Part shown: piece after piece, positions 12,177 to 19,265 of the stretch
How positions within the stretch are numbered: position 1 is the first letter of the stretch
Layout: each line of letters begins with the position of its first letter
Notes under the pieces: model-generated
What the model saw: only the letters and a program-made list of their open reading frames with translations
Told to the model about the DNA's origin: nothing
The model's database searches: none
NCBI GenBank assembly: GCA_028287115.1
Contig: JAQBQF010000086.1
Coordinates: 1 to 34,131 of the forward strand
DNA: 34,131 bases
Direction: 5' to 3'
Origin: Myxococcales bacterium
GTDB taxonomy: Bacteria; Myxococcota_A; Polyangia; Haliangiales; Haliangiaceae
Program-made: the position numbers and the translations under genes

Positions 12177-12869
12177 GTGGACGTCGAGAGAGCGAGTCAG
12201 ACGATCGCGGCCGAAGCGCCACGGCGTCTCCGGCTCGAGGAGCTCTTGCGCGAGCTCGGCGCTGCCGAAGCCGTCGAGCACCCTCATGTCGACGTCAAGC
12301 ACGCGGACGGCGAGGCCGTTCACATCGGACAGCCGATCACGGTCGGCGAGCTCGTCGACAAGGCCGCGGAAGGCGGCTTCGGATTCTTGATCGGCGTCCT
12401 GACGCTGATCGCGATTCCGTTCTTCGGCCTGTCGACGCCGTTCGGGCTCGCGATCGCGCTGGTCGGTGCGCAGCTCGCACTTGGCATGCAGCGGCCGTGG
12501 CTGCCGAAACGAGCACGTCGCCGCAAGCTCTCGATGCACATGCTCGATCGCGTGGTGTCGCTGCTCGCGCGCCGCACGCACTGGATGTCGAAGTCGACCA
12601 AGCGTCGCTGGGAGGCACTCCTGATGCCCAGGCTCGTCGGGGTCGCCGTCGTGCTCCTCGGCCTCGGCCTCGCGCTTCCGCTGCCGGTGCCCGGATCGAA
12701 TCTGATCTTTCTGATCCCGCTGTTCGTCTACGCGGTTGGACTCCTCGAGCGTGATGGCGTCTGGATCGCGCTCGGCCATCTCGGCACGCTCGTCGACATG
12801 GCGCTGCTCGTGGTTTTCGGAGCCACCGTCATCGTGGTGCTCGAGAAGTCGTTCCACTGGCTCTTCTAA
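12177..12869 (+). CDS. ExoD-family membrane protein
   Basis: A 230-residue inner-membrane protein of the exopolysaccharide synthesis ExoD family. The recognisable core is GELVDKAAEGGFGFLIGVLTLIAIPF (residues about 60-85, hydrophobic), then GLAIALVGAQLALGMQRPWLP, and after a basic stretch two or three membrane segments (PRLVGVAVVLLGLGLALPLPVP, LIFLIPLFVYAVGLLERDG, ALLVVFGATVIVVL). GMQRPWLP and LLERDG are typical of ExoD proteins. The family was named from a Rhizobium exopolysaccharide locus; its biochemical role is unclear. Start GTG 12177 has no evident ribosome-binding site. It is 51 bp downstream of the AAA+ gene on the same strand and may be cotranscribed with it. Confidence 0.85.
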   Translation: MDVERASQTIAAEAPRRLRLEELLRELGAAEAVEHPHVDVKHADGEAVHIGQPITVGELVDKAAEGGFGFLIGVLTLIAIPFFGLSTPFGLAIALVGAQLALGMQRPWLPKRARRRKLSMHMLDRVVSLLARRTHWMSKSTKRRWEALLMPRLVGVAVVLLGLGLALPLPVPGSNLIFLIPLFVYAVGLLERDGVWIALGHLGTLVDMALLVVFGATVIVVLEKSFHWLF

Positions 12870-12918
12870 AAGAACAACGCCCAACGCACGCCCAAGCGTA
12901 CCGTGATCGTGCGCAGCC

Positions 12919-12943
12919 GCGTACCGCTGTCTCGCGGGTACGC
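12919..12943. terminator. Hairpin between convergent genes, possible bidirectional terminator
   Basis: GCGTACC (12919-12925) and GGTACGC (12937-12943) form a 7-bp perfect stem with an 11-nt loop. The position between the exoD stop and the convergent M17-like stop suits a terminator, but no T-tract follows on either strand. The arm GCGTACC also occurs once more at 12897-12903. Confidence 0.3.
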
Positions 12944-12951
12944 TGTCGGTG

Positions 12952-13446
12952 TTAGCGCTGACTGCGCAGCAGCTCGGCGATGTCTTTTTGCCCTGATGGG
13001 TCTTCGAGAATCGTGATCGGCTGGCTGACGAGCAGCTGATCCTCGAGGATGATCTCGACGGCCCGCCGGGCGCCGATCAACCCCGAGGCGCGCCCCGGCA
13101 TCTGGATCGACCATTCGGTGATGCCAGCCTTGGTCACGACGCCGAGGATCCAGCCGAGGTCCTTGCGGAACCGGTCTTCGCTGTAGCCCTTCGCATCGCC
13201 GAGGCCGAACCACATGATCCGATTGAAGCGCAGCCGCCTTCCGGCCGGCAGCATCATCGTCTCGCCGGCTTCGGCGCTCGCACGGTTCGCCTTGAGGAGG
13301 CGCGACAGCCTCCCGCACAGCCGCCAGTCGACGAGCCCCGCGGCTCCGCGCAACGGCCGATCGTCTTTGAACACCGGCAGCACGAGGCAATCGTGCGCGG
13401 CTTCGTCCCACCGTGCGAGATCGAGAGGCAGGACGCTGAGGGCCAT
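12952..13446 (-). CDS. Stand-alone M17 leucyl aminopeptidase N-terminal (macro-like) domain protein
   Basis: A 164-residue protein resembling only the N-terminal domain of M17 leucyl aminopeptidases. VLPVFKDDRPLRGAAGLVDWRLCGRLSRLL, read in two pieces around LRGAAGLVDWRLCG, and IMWFGLGDAKGYSEDRFRKDLG are the recognisable blocks. The catalytic metallopeptidase domain is absent, so it is not expected to be a peptidase. ATG 13446 overlaps the nusB stop by 1 nt (TGATG), so the two are translationally coupled. A longer frame upstream to 13989 is the nusB shadow. Function unknown; a ligand-binding or regulatory role is only a guess. The pairing with nusB recurs in myxobacteria from memory. Confidence 0.75.
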   Translation of the reverse strand: MALSVLPLDLARWDEAAHDCLVLPVFKDDRPLRGAAGLVDWRLCGRLSRLLKANRASAEAGETMMLPAGRRLRFNRIMWFGLGDAKGYSEDRFRKDLGWILGVVTKAGITEWSIQMPGRASGLIGARRAVEIILEDQLLVSQPITILEDPSGQKDIAELLRSQR

Positions 13447-13877
13447 CAGTCCTCGGGCGTCCGGCCGACCGCGGTCGCGATGCGATCGAGCACGCCGTTG
13501 ACGAACGCCGATGACTCCGCGGTGCCGAACCGCTTCGCGAGCTCGACGGCTTCGTTGATCACGACCTTGACCGGCACATCGCGGAACGCGACGAGCTCGC
13601 ACGCGCCGAGGCGAAGGATGTTGCGATCGACGCGCGACATCCGATCGATGCGCCAGTTCTTCGAAGCCGACGTAATGTGCTCGTCGATCTCGGCACCTCG
13701 GGTCGCGGCGGCCGCAACCAGATCGCGCGCGAACGTCTGCGCGGCCGGCTCGACCTCGAGCTCGAACTCCGACGCCCAATCGGTCGCGGAACCCGCGACG
13801 TCGGTCCCCGCATCTCCGTCGCGCGCGTACAGGAGCTGGAGCGCGTAGGCGCGACCGCTGCGACGTGCCCCGCTCAT
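13446..13877 (-). CDS. nusB: Transcription antitermination factor NusB
   Basis: An RNA-binding all-helical protein that with NusE/S10 loads on boxA for antitermination of rRNA operons. At 143 residues it has the usual length. The N-terminal ARRSGRAYALQLLYARD motif and the C-terminal VPVKVVINEAVELAKRFGTAESSAFVNGVLD block are diagnostic of NusB. ATG 13877 overlaps the ribH stop by 4 nt (ATGA). The ribH-nusB pair is widespread in bacteria. The central region (residues about 25-60) is acidic and Ala-rich. Confidence 0.96.
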   Translation of the reverse strand: MSGARRSGRAYALQLLYARDGDAGTDVAGSATDWASEFELEVEPAAQTFARDLVAAAATRGAEIDEHITSASKNWRIDRMSRVDRNILRLGACELVAFRDVPVKVVINEAVELAKRFGTAESSAFVNGVLDRIATAVGRTPED

Positions 13878-14404
13878 CGACCTCTCTCGCCAGCGTTCGC
13901 TGGCTCGCTCCGTTTCGGGCCCTTCTTCTTGGGCGAGCCCGCGAGGGTCGCGAACAGGGTCGCGAGCTCGATCGCCGCCATCGCGGCATCGAAGCCCTTG
14001 TTGCCGGCCTTCGTGCCCGCGCGCTCGAGAGCCTGCTCGATCGTATCGGTCGTCAGCACGCCAAAGCTTACCGGAATCGGTGACGTTGCGGCCGCTCCAC
14101 CGATACCGCGTGCCGCTTCGCCTGCAACGTAATCAAAATGCGGAGTCGCTCCGCGAATCACGGCACCGAGCGCGACGACTGCATCCACGCCGCCGCGATC
14201 GATCACGCGGCGAACGACCTGCGGCAGCTCCCAGGCACCGGGGCAGCGCACGATCGTGATTGCATCTGCATCGCCACCCGAGCGTACGATCGCGTCGACG
14301 GCTCCCGCGACGAGCGACTCGACGATCAGGCCGTTGAATCGGCTGGCAACGATCGCGAAGCGGAGGCCCGTGGCGGACAGGGTGCCTTCGATGGTGGTGG
14401 GCAT
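13874..14404 (-). CDS. ribH: 6,7-dimethyl-8-ribityllumazine synthase
   Basis: Condenses 5-amino-6-ribitylaminouracil with 3,4-dihydroxy-2-butanone 4-phosphate, the penultimate riboflavin step, as an oligomeric capsid-like enzyme. The 176-residue protein shows RFAIVASRFNGLIVESL, VRCPGAWELP, VALGAVIRGATPHFDYVAGE with the catalytic His89, and FGVLTTDTIEQALERAGTKAGNKG. A short basic tail, SPKKKGPKR, follows the fold. Start: ATG 14404 aligns with the family N-terminus (PTTIEGTLSATGL); an in-frame GTG at 14422 would add six residues. It lies 21 nt after the ribBA stop and overlaps nusB. Confidence 0.96.
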   Translation of the reverse strand: MPTTIEGTLSATGLRFAIVASRFNGLIVESLVAGAVDAIVRSGGDADAITIVRCPGAWELPQVVRRVIDRGGVDAVVALGAVIRGATPHFDYVAGEAARGIGGAAATSPIPVSFGVLTTDTIEQALERAGTKAGNKGFDAAMAAIELATLFATLAGSPKKKGPKRSEPANAGERGR

Positions 14405-14425
14405 GCGGGGCGAGATATACACCAG

Positions 14426-15589
14426 TTACGACTGGGCTTCCTTGCGGCGTGAACCCGTGCGAGCCGGAATCGGAACGCGCTCGACGACCTCGATCCCGAA
14501 GCCTTCGAGGCCCGGAATCTTGCGATCGCTCCACATCATCAGGCGGATCTTGTGGCAGCCGAGATCCGCCAGGACCTGTGCACCGAGGCCAAAATCGCGG
14601 AGCGCTTCACTCGTCTGGTTCGTCCAGCTCGGCCGTGCGACTTCGCGCTGGAGCACGAGCCGCTCGAACGACGCGCCGAGGCGCATCCGGCCGCGATTGA
14701 CGACGTAGAGGAGCACGCCGAGGCCGGCATCATCGATCGCCTTGAGCGCACCATCGAGATCCGGACGGAGATCGAACGGATCGGCGAGCGGATCCATCGC
14801 GGCGACGCGCACGGTGATCGTCTCGCCCGCGGCCGAACGCCCCGCGACATCGCCGCGCACGAGCGCCAGGTACTCGGTGTCCTCGACCTCGGTATCGTAG
14901 AAGTGAGCGACGAACGGCTCGCCCGGGCCAAGTGACCCCGGCCGCATCGCGCCGGTGCCCTGACAGCGCACGATCCGCTCGCGCTGCAGCCGATAGGCGA
15001 TCATGTCGGCGACGCTCAGCAACAGCAGGCCGTGCTTCGCGGCGAACTCCTCGAGCTCCGCGCGGCGGGCCATCTCGCCGTCCTCGCGCATGATCTCGCA
15101 GATCACCCCGGCGGGCTTGAGTCCCGCGAGCCGCGCGAGATCGACCGAACCTTCGGTCTGGCCGGTGCGCACGAGCACCCCGCCCTTACGCGCGCGCAGC
15201 GGGAACACGTGCCCGGGCGAGACGATCTTCGACGGACCGGCGTCGTCCGCGATCGCCGCGCGGATCGTCGTTGCGCGATCGCGCGCCGAGATACCGGTCG
15301 AGACCCCGTGCCGCGCTTCGATCGACACCGTAAACGCCGTGCCGAGCGAAGCCTGGTTATTGCGCACCATCGGCTGGAGCTCGAGCCGATCGATCATCGC
15401 GTCGTCCATCGCGAGGCAGATCAGGCCGCGCGCGTGAGTCGCCATGAAGTTGATGCTCTCGGGGGTGACCAGCTCGGCGGCGAACACGAGGTCGCCCTCG
15501 TTCTCGCGATCTTCGTCATCGACGAGGATCACCATGCGACCCGCGCGGATCTCGTCGAGGGCTCGCTGCACGCGTTCGATCTGGCTCAT
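14426..15589 (-). CDS. ribB: RibBA-type protein: 3,4-dihydroxy-2-butanone-4-phosphate synthase with a degenerate GTP cyclohydrolase II domain
   Basis: The N-terminal half (residues about 1-205) makes 3,4-dihydroxy-2-butanone 4-phosphate from ribulose 5-phosphate. It shows [12 protein letters not shown] (24-34), [16 protein letters not shown] and GHVFPLRA. The usual RxGHTE motif reads [11 protein letters not shown], with Gln144 in place of the His that binds metal in E. coli RibB. The C-terminal half (about 210-375) aligns in layout with RibA, but the zinc site HSECLTGDxFGSxRCDCG is replaced by [18 protein letters not shown], so all three cysteines are missing, and the EGRGIGL loop is also lost. 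GTP cyclohydrolase II activity is therefore not expected. Start: ATG 15589, with AGGAGG 6 nt upstream and a 4-nt overlap with ribE, gives 387 residues. The long upstream frame to 16057 is a shadow. Confidence 0.9.
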   Translation of the reverse strand: MSQIERVQRALDEIRAGRMVILVDDEDRENEGDLVFAAELVTPESINFMATHARGLICLAMDDAMIDRLELQPMVRNNQASLGTAFTVSIEARHGVSTGISARDRATTIRAAIADDAGPSKIVSPGHVFPLRARKGGVLVRTGQTEGSVDLARLAGLKPAGVICEIMREDGEMARRAELEEFAAKHGLLLLSVADMIAYRLQRERIVRCQGTGAMRPGSLGPGEPFVAHFYDTEVEDTEYLALVRGDVAGRSAAGETITVRVAAMDPLADPFDLRPDLDGALKAIDDAGLGVLLYVVNRGRMRLGASFERLVLQREVARPSWTNQTSEALRDFGLGAQVLADLGCHKIRLMMWSDRKIPGLEGFGIEVVERVPIPARTGSRRKEAQS

Positions 15590-16182
15590 CGCTGGCCTCC
15601 TAGTAGCTTCTCGACGTGTTTCGCGAGCACGTCGGTCTCGAGGTTCACGCGATCGCCGATCGCGAGCTCGCCGAGGTTCGTCATCTCGCGGGTATGAGGA
15701 ATGATCGCGATCGAGAACGTCTCGGTATCGACCGAGTTCACGGTCAGCGAAACACCGGCGATGGCGATCGAGCCCTTCTCGACGATGTAACGCAACAGTG
15801 CCGGCGGCGTGCGAAAGCCCAGCACGAGGTTCGAGCCGAGATCGCGGCGGGTCGCGAGCTCTCCCGTGCCATCGATGTGGCCGGTCACCCAGTGCCCCCC
15901 GAGCCGGTCGCCGACGCGCAGCGCACGCTCGAGGTTGACGCGCTTTCCGACGCGCAGATGGCCGAGCGTCGTACGAGCGAGGGTCTCTGCCCCGGCGAGC
16001 ACGCTGAACGAATCGCGGCCGACCTCCGTCACGGTCAGGCACGCGCCGTCGTGACACACGGATTCACCGATCGCGAGCTCGCCGAGCGGCAACCGAGCGG
16101 GCCGGATCGCGAGCACGAGCGCGTCGCTGCGCCGATCCGCGCGGGCGACGGTGCCGACGTCTTCGACCAGACCCGTGAACAT
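15586..16182 (-). CDS. ribE: Riboflavin synthase alpha subunit
   Basis: Dismutates two molecules of 6,7-dimethyl-8-ribityllumazine to riboflavin and the ribitylaminouracil precursor. The 198-residue protein begins with the invariant [10 protein letters not shown] and is made of two similar lumazine-binding barrels, about residues 1-97 and 98-198. Repeat motifs DGACLTV and GVSLTVNSV, and [13 protein letters not shown], are the family signatures. The last residues trail as a short helix ([10 protein letters not shown]) of the trimerisation type. Its stop overlaps the ribB start by 4 nt. It is separated from ribD by a small secreted-protein gene, unusual for this cluster. Confidence 0.96.
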   Translation of the reverse strand: MFTGLVEDVGTVARADRRSDALVLAIRPARLPLGELAIGESVCHDGACLTVTEVGRDSFSVLAGAETLARTTLGHLRVGKRVNLERALRVGDRLGGHWVTGHIDGTGELATRRDLGSNLVLGFRTPPALLRYIVEKGSIAIAGVSLTVNSVDTETFSIAIIPHTREMTNLGELAIGDRVNLETDVLAKHVEKLLGGQR

Positions 16183-16284
16183 CTCAGCCCGGGTCTACCA
16201 TTATCCGAGCATGTTGCGGAATCGCCGCACGGCAGGCGCTGCTAGGGCCTCGATTTCTTGGCCCAAGATCGCCCCGACAGAGCC
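16183..16284 (-). promoter_or_regulatory. 102-bp spacer upstream of ribE with a possible -10 element and a short hairpin
   Basis: On the minus strand GATAAT (16200-16205) lies 17 nt before the ribE ATG and could be a -10 element, but I see no good -35. GGGCC and GGCCC around a 10-nt loop (about 16243-16262) could be a weak terminator for the upstream small gene. Nothing resembling an FMN riboswitch was found. Confidence 0.25.
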
Positions 16285-16716
16285 TCATTTCATGCGGCGA
16301 TAGTGGAAGCTCGTCCGGCCGATCGACACCGTGCCGGTCTCGGTCCCGGCGGTGACGTCGCGCTTGCCATCGAACTTGATCGCGAGCTGGTTGAAGACCG
16401 AGTTCGAGGGATTCGTGAGTGCGAACTCGTCCTTGTTGCAATCGGAACAACGCACGCGGCTCTTCAGATCGAGGTGAAACACGGCGACATCGACCAGCGG
16501 GATGCCCGCGGTGAGCTTGATCTCGACGGCCTTGTCTCCCTGCCCCACGCACAGGAGCTCAGGCGTCTTGCTCCACGCCTTACCATCCGCGGACAGCTGG
16601 AAGCATATGGTCACGTTGGGCGGCGCGACCGCCGGCGTCACTCTTGGTTTCGTCGCGTCATCGGCGACGGCGAGTGTGGTCATGGACAAGAGGAAGAGTG
16701 CGGAGAGAATCTTCAT
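16285..16716 (-). CDS. Small secreted protein of unknown function
   Basis: A 143-residue protein with a clear Sec signal peptide, MKILSALFLLSMTTLAVA, cleaved before ADD or DD. The mature part is beta-rich, with one CSDC pair and two other cysteines (ICFQLS, LLCVGQG) that could form disulfides in the periplasm. It ends SFHYRRMK. No family recognised. ATG 16716 is preceded by AAGGAG at an 8-nt spacing, a strong site. It interrupts the riboflavin genes between ribD (198 bp upstream) and ribE, and probably has its own promoter. Confidence 0.75.
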   Translation of the reverse strand: MKILSALFLLSMTTLAVADDATKPRVTPAVAPPNVTICFQLSADGKAWSKTPELLCVGQGDKAVEIKLTAGIPLVDVAVFHLDLKSRVRCSDCNKDEFALTNPSNSVFNQLAIKFDGKRDVTAGTETGTVSIGRTSFHYRRMK

Positions 16717-16758
16717 GAGGAGCTCCTTGATTTCGAGGTTTGGGACTTCCCCGGCACC

Positions 16759-16787
16759 TGGATATTCATGTCATCGAACGCTTGCAA
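16759..16787 (-). promoter_or_regulatory. Candidate promoter of the small secreted-protein gene
   Basis: Minus-strand TTGCAA (16782-16787), a 17-bp spacer and TATCCA (16759-16764) lie about 42 nt before the ATG at 16716, in the 197-bp spacer after ribD. The match is partial. The rest of the spacer holds a CGATCC/GGATCG inverted repeat near 16850 but no gene I can support. Confidence 0.3.
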
Positions 16788-16913
16788 GAAACAGATCCGG
16801 ACACTGGCCTCAGCTCCGCAGCCTATGCGAATACGCGGACGTGCGGCCGATCCGAGGATCGAGACTGCTTCCGTCCCAAGGATGTGAAGCCGGCTCGGGC
16901 GTGGAGGCAACGC

Positions 16914-18014
16914 TCAGTCGTCGCGCATCGCGGTGAGCCGGAGGTCCTCGCCGATCCGGACGGGGTCACCGATGAAGCGAAAGCCGTGCGCGGCCGCGAG
17001 CGTGCCAATGCCCTTGCCGCCGACCCAGCTGCGCGCCGGACCGCCGACCGCTTTCGGCGCGATGTAGATGATGATCTCGTCGGCCAGGCGTCGCTCTAGG
17101 AACGACGCGTGGACCTCCCCGCCGCCTTCGACGAGGACAGAAGTCAGGTTCTCGCGACCGAGCCTGCGCGCGAGCTGCTCGATCGGAACGTGTCCGTTCG
17201 CGCGCGCCTTGAACCGCCAGATCTCGGCGCCTTGGTTGACGAGCGCGCGTTCCTTCGCGCCGGAAGCGCGCTCGCTGGTCGCGATGATCGTTCGCGGGCC
17301 GCTGTTTCGCGGTAGCAGCCGGGCGTCGGTCGGCGTGCGGAGCTGACTATCGAGGATGATCCGCATCGGATCGCGTGCTCCGCGGATGCGTGCGGTCAGC
17401 CAAGGATCATCCTTCAACACCGTATGCGAGCCGACGAGCACCGCGTCGTGCGTGTTGCGCAGCCGGTGGACGTCGAGCCGAGCCGCTTCGCCGGTGATCC
17501 ACTTCGAGTGTCCCGCGACCGTCGCGATCTTGCCGTCGAGCGTGATCGCGGCCTTGAGCGTGAACGCCGGCCGCCCGTGCATCGCCCAGGTCAGGAACGG
17601 CCGATTCGCCGCGTCGGATTCGTCGACGAGCACGCGGGAGACCGAGATGCCCGCACGCCGCAGCGCTTCGATCCCGCCACCATGGCCGGGCACCGGATCT
17701 TCCGTACCGATCACGACGCGCGCGACCCCTGAAGCCTTCACGGCCGGCGCGCACGGTGGCGTTCGGCCCTCGTGGGTACACGGCTCGAGGTTGACGTACA
17801 TCGTGGCGCCGAGCGCCTTGCCGCCGAGCTTCGCGAGCGCGTCGATCTCGGCGTGTTTCGTGCCCGGACCCTTGTGCGCGCCTTCCGCGATCACCGCACC
17901 ACGCGCGTTGACGATCACGCAGCCGACGATCGGATTGGGGGCGGTGCGACCGCGATACTTCTCGGCGAGCTCGAGTGCGCGCGCCATGAACCGCGCGTCA
18001 TCGTCTCGAGTCAT
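16914..18014 (-). CDS. ribD: Bifunctional riboflavin deaminase/reductase
   Basis: Carries out deamination of the pyrimidine intermediate and reduction of its ribosyl side chain in riboflavin synthesis. 366 residues, normal length. The N-terminal zinc deaminase domain (about 1-145) has TAPNPIVGCVIV, the HAE zinc motif (TKHAEIDAL) and PCTHEGRTPPC. The C-terminal reductase domain (about 150-366) has RPAFTLKAAITLDGKIA, GSHTVLKDDPWLTAR and VLVEGGGEVHASFL. ATG 18014 overlaps the stop of the upstream coiled-coil gene by 4 nt. It is the first riboflavin gene of this cluster. Confidence 0.96.
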   Translation of the reverse strand: MTRDDDARFMARALELAEKYRGRTAPNPIVGCVIVNARGAVIAEGAHKGPGTKHAEIDALAKLGGKALGATMYVNLEPCTHEGRTPPCAPAVKASGVARVVIGTEDPVPGHGGGIEALRRAGISVSRVLVDESDAANRPFLTWAMHGRPAFTLKAAITLDGKIATVAGHSKWITGEAARLDVHRLRNTHDAVLVGSHTVLKDDPWLTARIRGARDPMRIILDSQLRTPTDARLLPRNSGPRTIIATSERASGAKERALVNQGAEIWRFKARANGHVPIEQLARRLGRENLTSVLVEGGGEVHASFLERRLADEIIIYIAPKAVGGPARSWVGGKGIGTLAAAHGFRFIGDPVRIGEDLRLTAMRDD

Positions 18015-18598
18015 CGGCGCTTGCGCTTCGGCGCGGACACCGCGGTCTCGAGCTTGTCCACGCGCCTTGGAAGGTCCTGATACTTCTCGTCGACGACGCT
18101 GATCTGCGCGCGAAACTGTTCGCCGATCACGTGGACGTGCTGCGCGAGCTCGGCCGACAACTGCTTGGGCAGATCGGCCACCTGCTGCGAGAGCCCCGTC
18201 ACCTGCTGGGCGAGTCCGTCCACCTTATGATCGAGCGCCGTGACCTTATGATCGAGCGCCGTGACCTTGTGATCGAGCGCCGTCACCTTGTGGTCGAGCC
18301 CCGTCACCTTGTGGTCGAGCGCCGTCACCTTGTGGTCGAGCCCCGTCACCTTGTCATCGAGCGCCGTCACCTTGTGATCGAGCGCCGACACCTTGTCCTC
18401 GAGCCCCGTAAGGCGAGTCTCCACGCGCGATACTCGTTCCCCCAAGACTTCGCTCTTGTGCTCGACTGCCGTGAACCTCTCGAGTGTGCGGCTCTCGAAG
18501 CGATGGATCGCGGCTCCCACGTCGGTCTTGAAGGAGTCGAGCTCTTCGCGAAGCTCGCCACGTGTCACGGGCATCGTCATGTCGGAGTCCATCGGCAC
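18011..18598 (-). CDS. Coiled-coil protein built of near-identical heptads
   Basis: A 195-residue protein without signal peptide. After a charged N-terminus (TRGELREELDSFKTDVGAAIHRFESR) the middle is about ten near-perfect heptads of the type HKVTALD/HKVTGLD, with Val and Leu at the a and d positions. It becomes QQVTGLSQQVADLPKQL and ends in a basic PKRKRR tail. The sequence predicts a long regular coiled coil. The wording recalls DUF1640-like or tail-fibre-like coils, but I do not recognise a family. Start: GTG 18598 has GGAGG at a 7-nt spacing; ATGs at 18592 and 18580 are alternatives. It lies between nrdR and ribD and overlaps ribD by 4 nt, so ribD translation probably depends on it. Confidence 0.75.
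   Translation of the reverse strand: MPMDSDMTMPVTRGELREELDSFKTDVGAAIHRFESRTLERFTAVEHKSEVLGERVSRVETRLTGLEDKVSALDHKVTALDDKVTGLDHKVTALDHKVTGLDHKVTALDHKVTALDHKVTALDHKVDGLAQQVTGLSQQVADLPKQLSAELAQHVHVIGEQFRAQISVVDEKYQDLPRRVDKLETAVSAPKRKRR
18222..18410 (-). repeat. 21-bp tandem repeats encoding coiled-coil heptads
   Basis: About eight to nine copies of a 21-bp unit (GTCACCTTGTGATCGAGCGCC on the plus strand, with variants) each encode one heptad. The DNA repeats are nearly identical, which suggests recent expansion by slippage or unequal crossover. Copy number may vary between strains. Confidence 0.85.
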
Positions 18599-18606
18599 TT
18601 TATCGC

Positions 18607-18620
18607 CTCCCGGGCGGGAG
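18607..18620 (-). promoter_or_regulatory. Hairpin that pairs with the ribosome-binding site of the coiled-coil gene
   Basis: On the minus strand CTCCC, a GCCC loop and GGGAG form a 5-bp all-GC stem. The 3' arm is part of the GGGAGG ribosome-binding site of GTG 18598. If it forms in the mRNA, it would hide this site and, through the 4-nt overlap, could also dampen ribD. Confidence 0.4.
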
Positions 18621-18678
18621 CGACAGCACTCCGCGTGCCACCGGCAACTGGCCGAGACTTCACGAGCGAGATGTCCGT

Positions 18679-18696
18679 GTCCGGCGAAAACCGGAC
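18679..18696 (-). terminator. Hairpin just downstream of nrdR, possible attenuator or terminator
   Basis: GTCCGG and CCGGAC (6-bp perfect stem, loop TTTTCG on the minus strand) lie 10 nt after the nrdR stop. There is no U-tract after the stem, so intrinsic termination would be inefficient; it may only protect the mRNA 3' end. Confidence 0.3.
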
Positions 18697-18706
18697 CGAA
18701 TGTCCG

Positions 18707-19258
18707 CTATTCGTTCGCAGCGACGGGCGCGTGCTCGTCGGTGGTCTCTTCGGAGACGACCGCGTGCGCCTCGGTATCGAGGACAGGCGCCTCGTGCCGG
18801 CCGGTGTCTTCACCGCGCAGTGCATCGACTTCCTTCGCGAAGCCCTCGACGTCGCGGAAGTCGCGATAGATCGATGCGAACCGGATGTACGCGACCTGAT
18901 CGAGCGCCTTCAACTTCGGCAGTACGCGCTCGCCGACATCACGTGACGCGATCTCGCTGACCCCGAGCTCACCGATCTCGCGCTCGATCTCGAGGGCGAT
19001 CGTCTTCAGCTGATCGAGCGAGATCTTGCGCTTGGCGCACGCTGCCGCGATCCCGTGCTCGATCTTGTTGCGATCGAACGGCTCGCGCCGGCCATCGCCT
19101 TTGATCACGTGCGGCATCGATTCTTCGATGCGCTCGTACGTGGTGAATCGCCGACTGCAGCCTTCGCACTCGCGGCGGCGGCGGATCTCGTTACCGTCCT
19201 TCGAGATCCGCGTCTCGATGACCTTGTCTTCGTCTTTCGCGCAGAACGGGCAACGCAT
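18707..19258 (-). CDS. nrdR: Transcriptional repressor NrdR
   Basis: A nucleotide-sensing repressor of ribonucleotide reductase genes. The N-terminal zinc ribbon has CPFC and CEGC pairs with [19 protein letters not shown]. The ATP-cone domain follows (about residues 45-140): [42 protein letters not shown] and YRDF. At 183 residues it is about 30 longer than usual because of an acidic, His-containing tail. ATG 19258 lies 7 nt after the fabF stop, in the common fab-nrdR-rib order. No NrdR-box pair was recognised in the window. Confidence 0.96.
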   Translation of the reverse strand: MRCPFCAKDEDKVIETRISKDGNEIRRRRECEGCSRRFTTYERIEESMPHVIKGDGRREPFDRNKIEHGIAAACAKRKISLDQLKTIALEIEREIGELGVSEIASRDVGERVLPKLKALDQVAYIRFASIYRDFRDVEGFAKEVDALRGEDTGRHEAPVLDTEAHAVVSEETTDEHAPVAANE

Positions 19259-19265
19259 CTGGCGA

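Noticed and set aside
15590..16057. N-terminal extension of the RibBA frame to 16057
   Set aside because: It lies wholly inside ribE in another frame; ATG 15589 has AGGAGG and gives the standard RibB start.
16183..18014. FMN riboswitch controlling the riboflavin genes
   Set aside because: Spacers before ribD, ribE and ribB are too short or lack any recognisable conserved RFN-element sequence.
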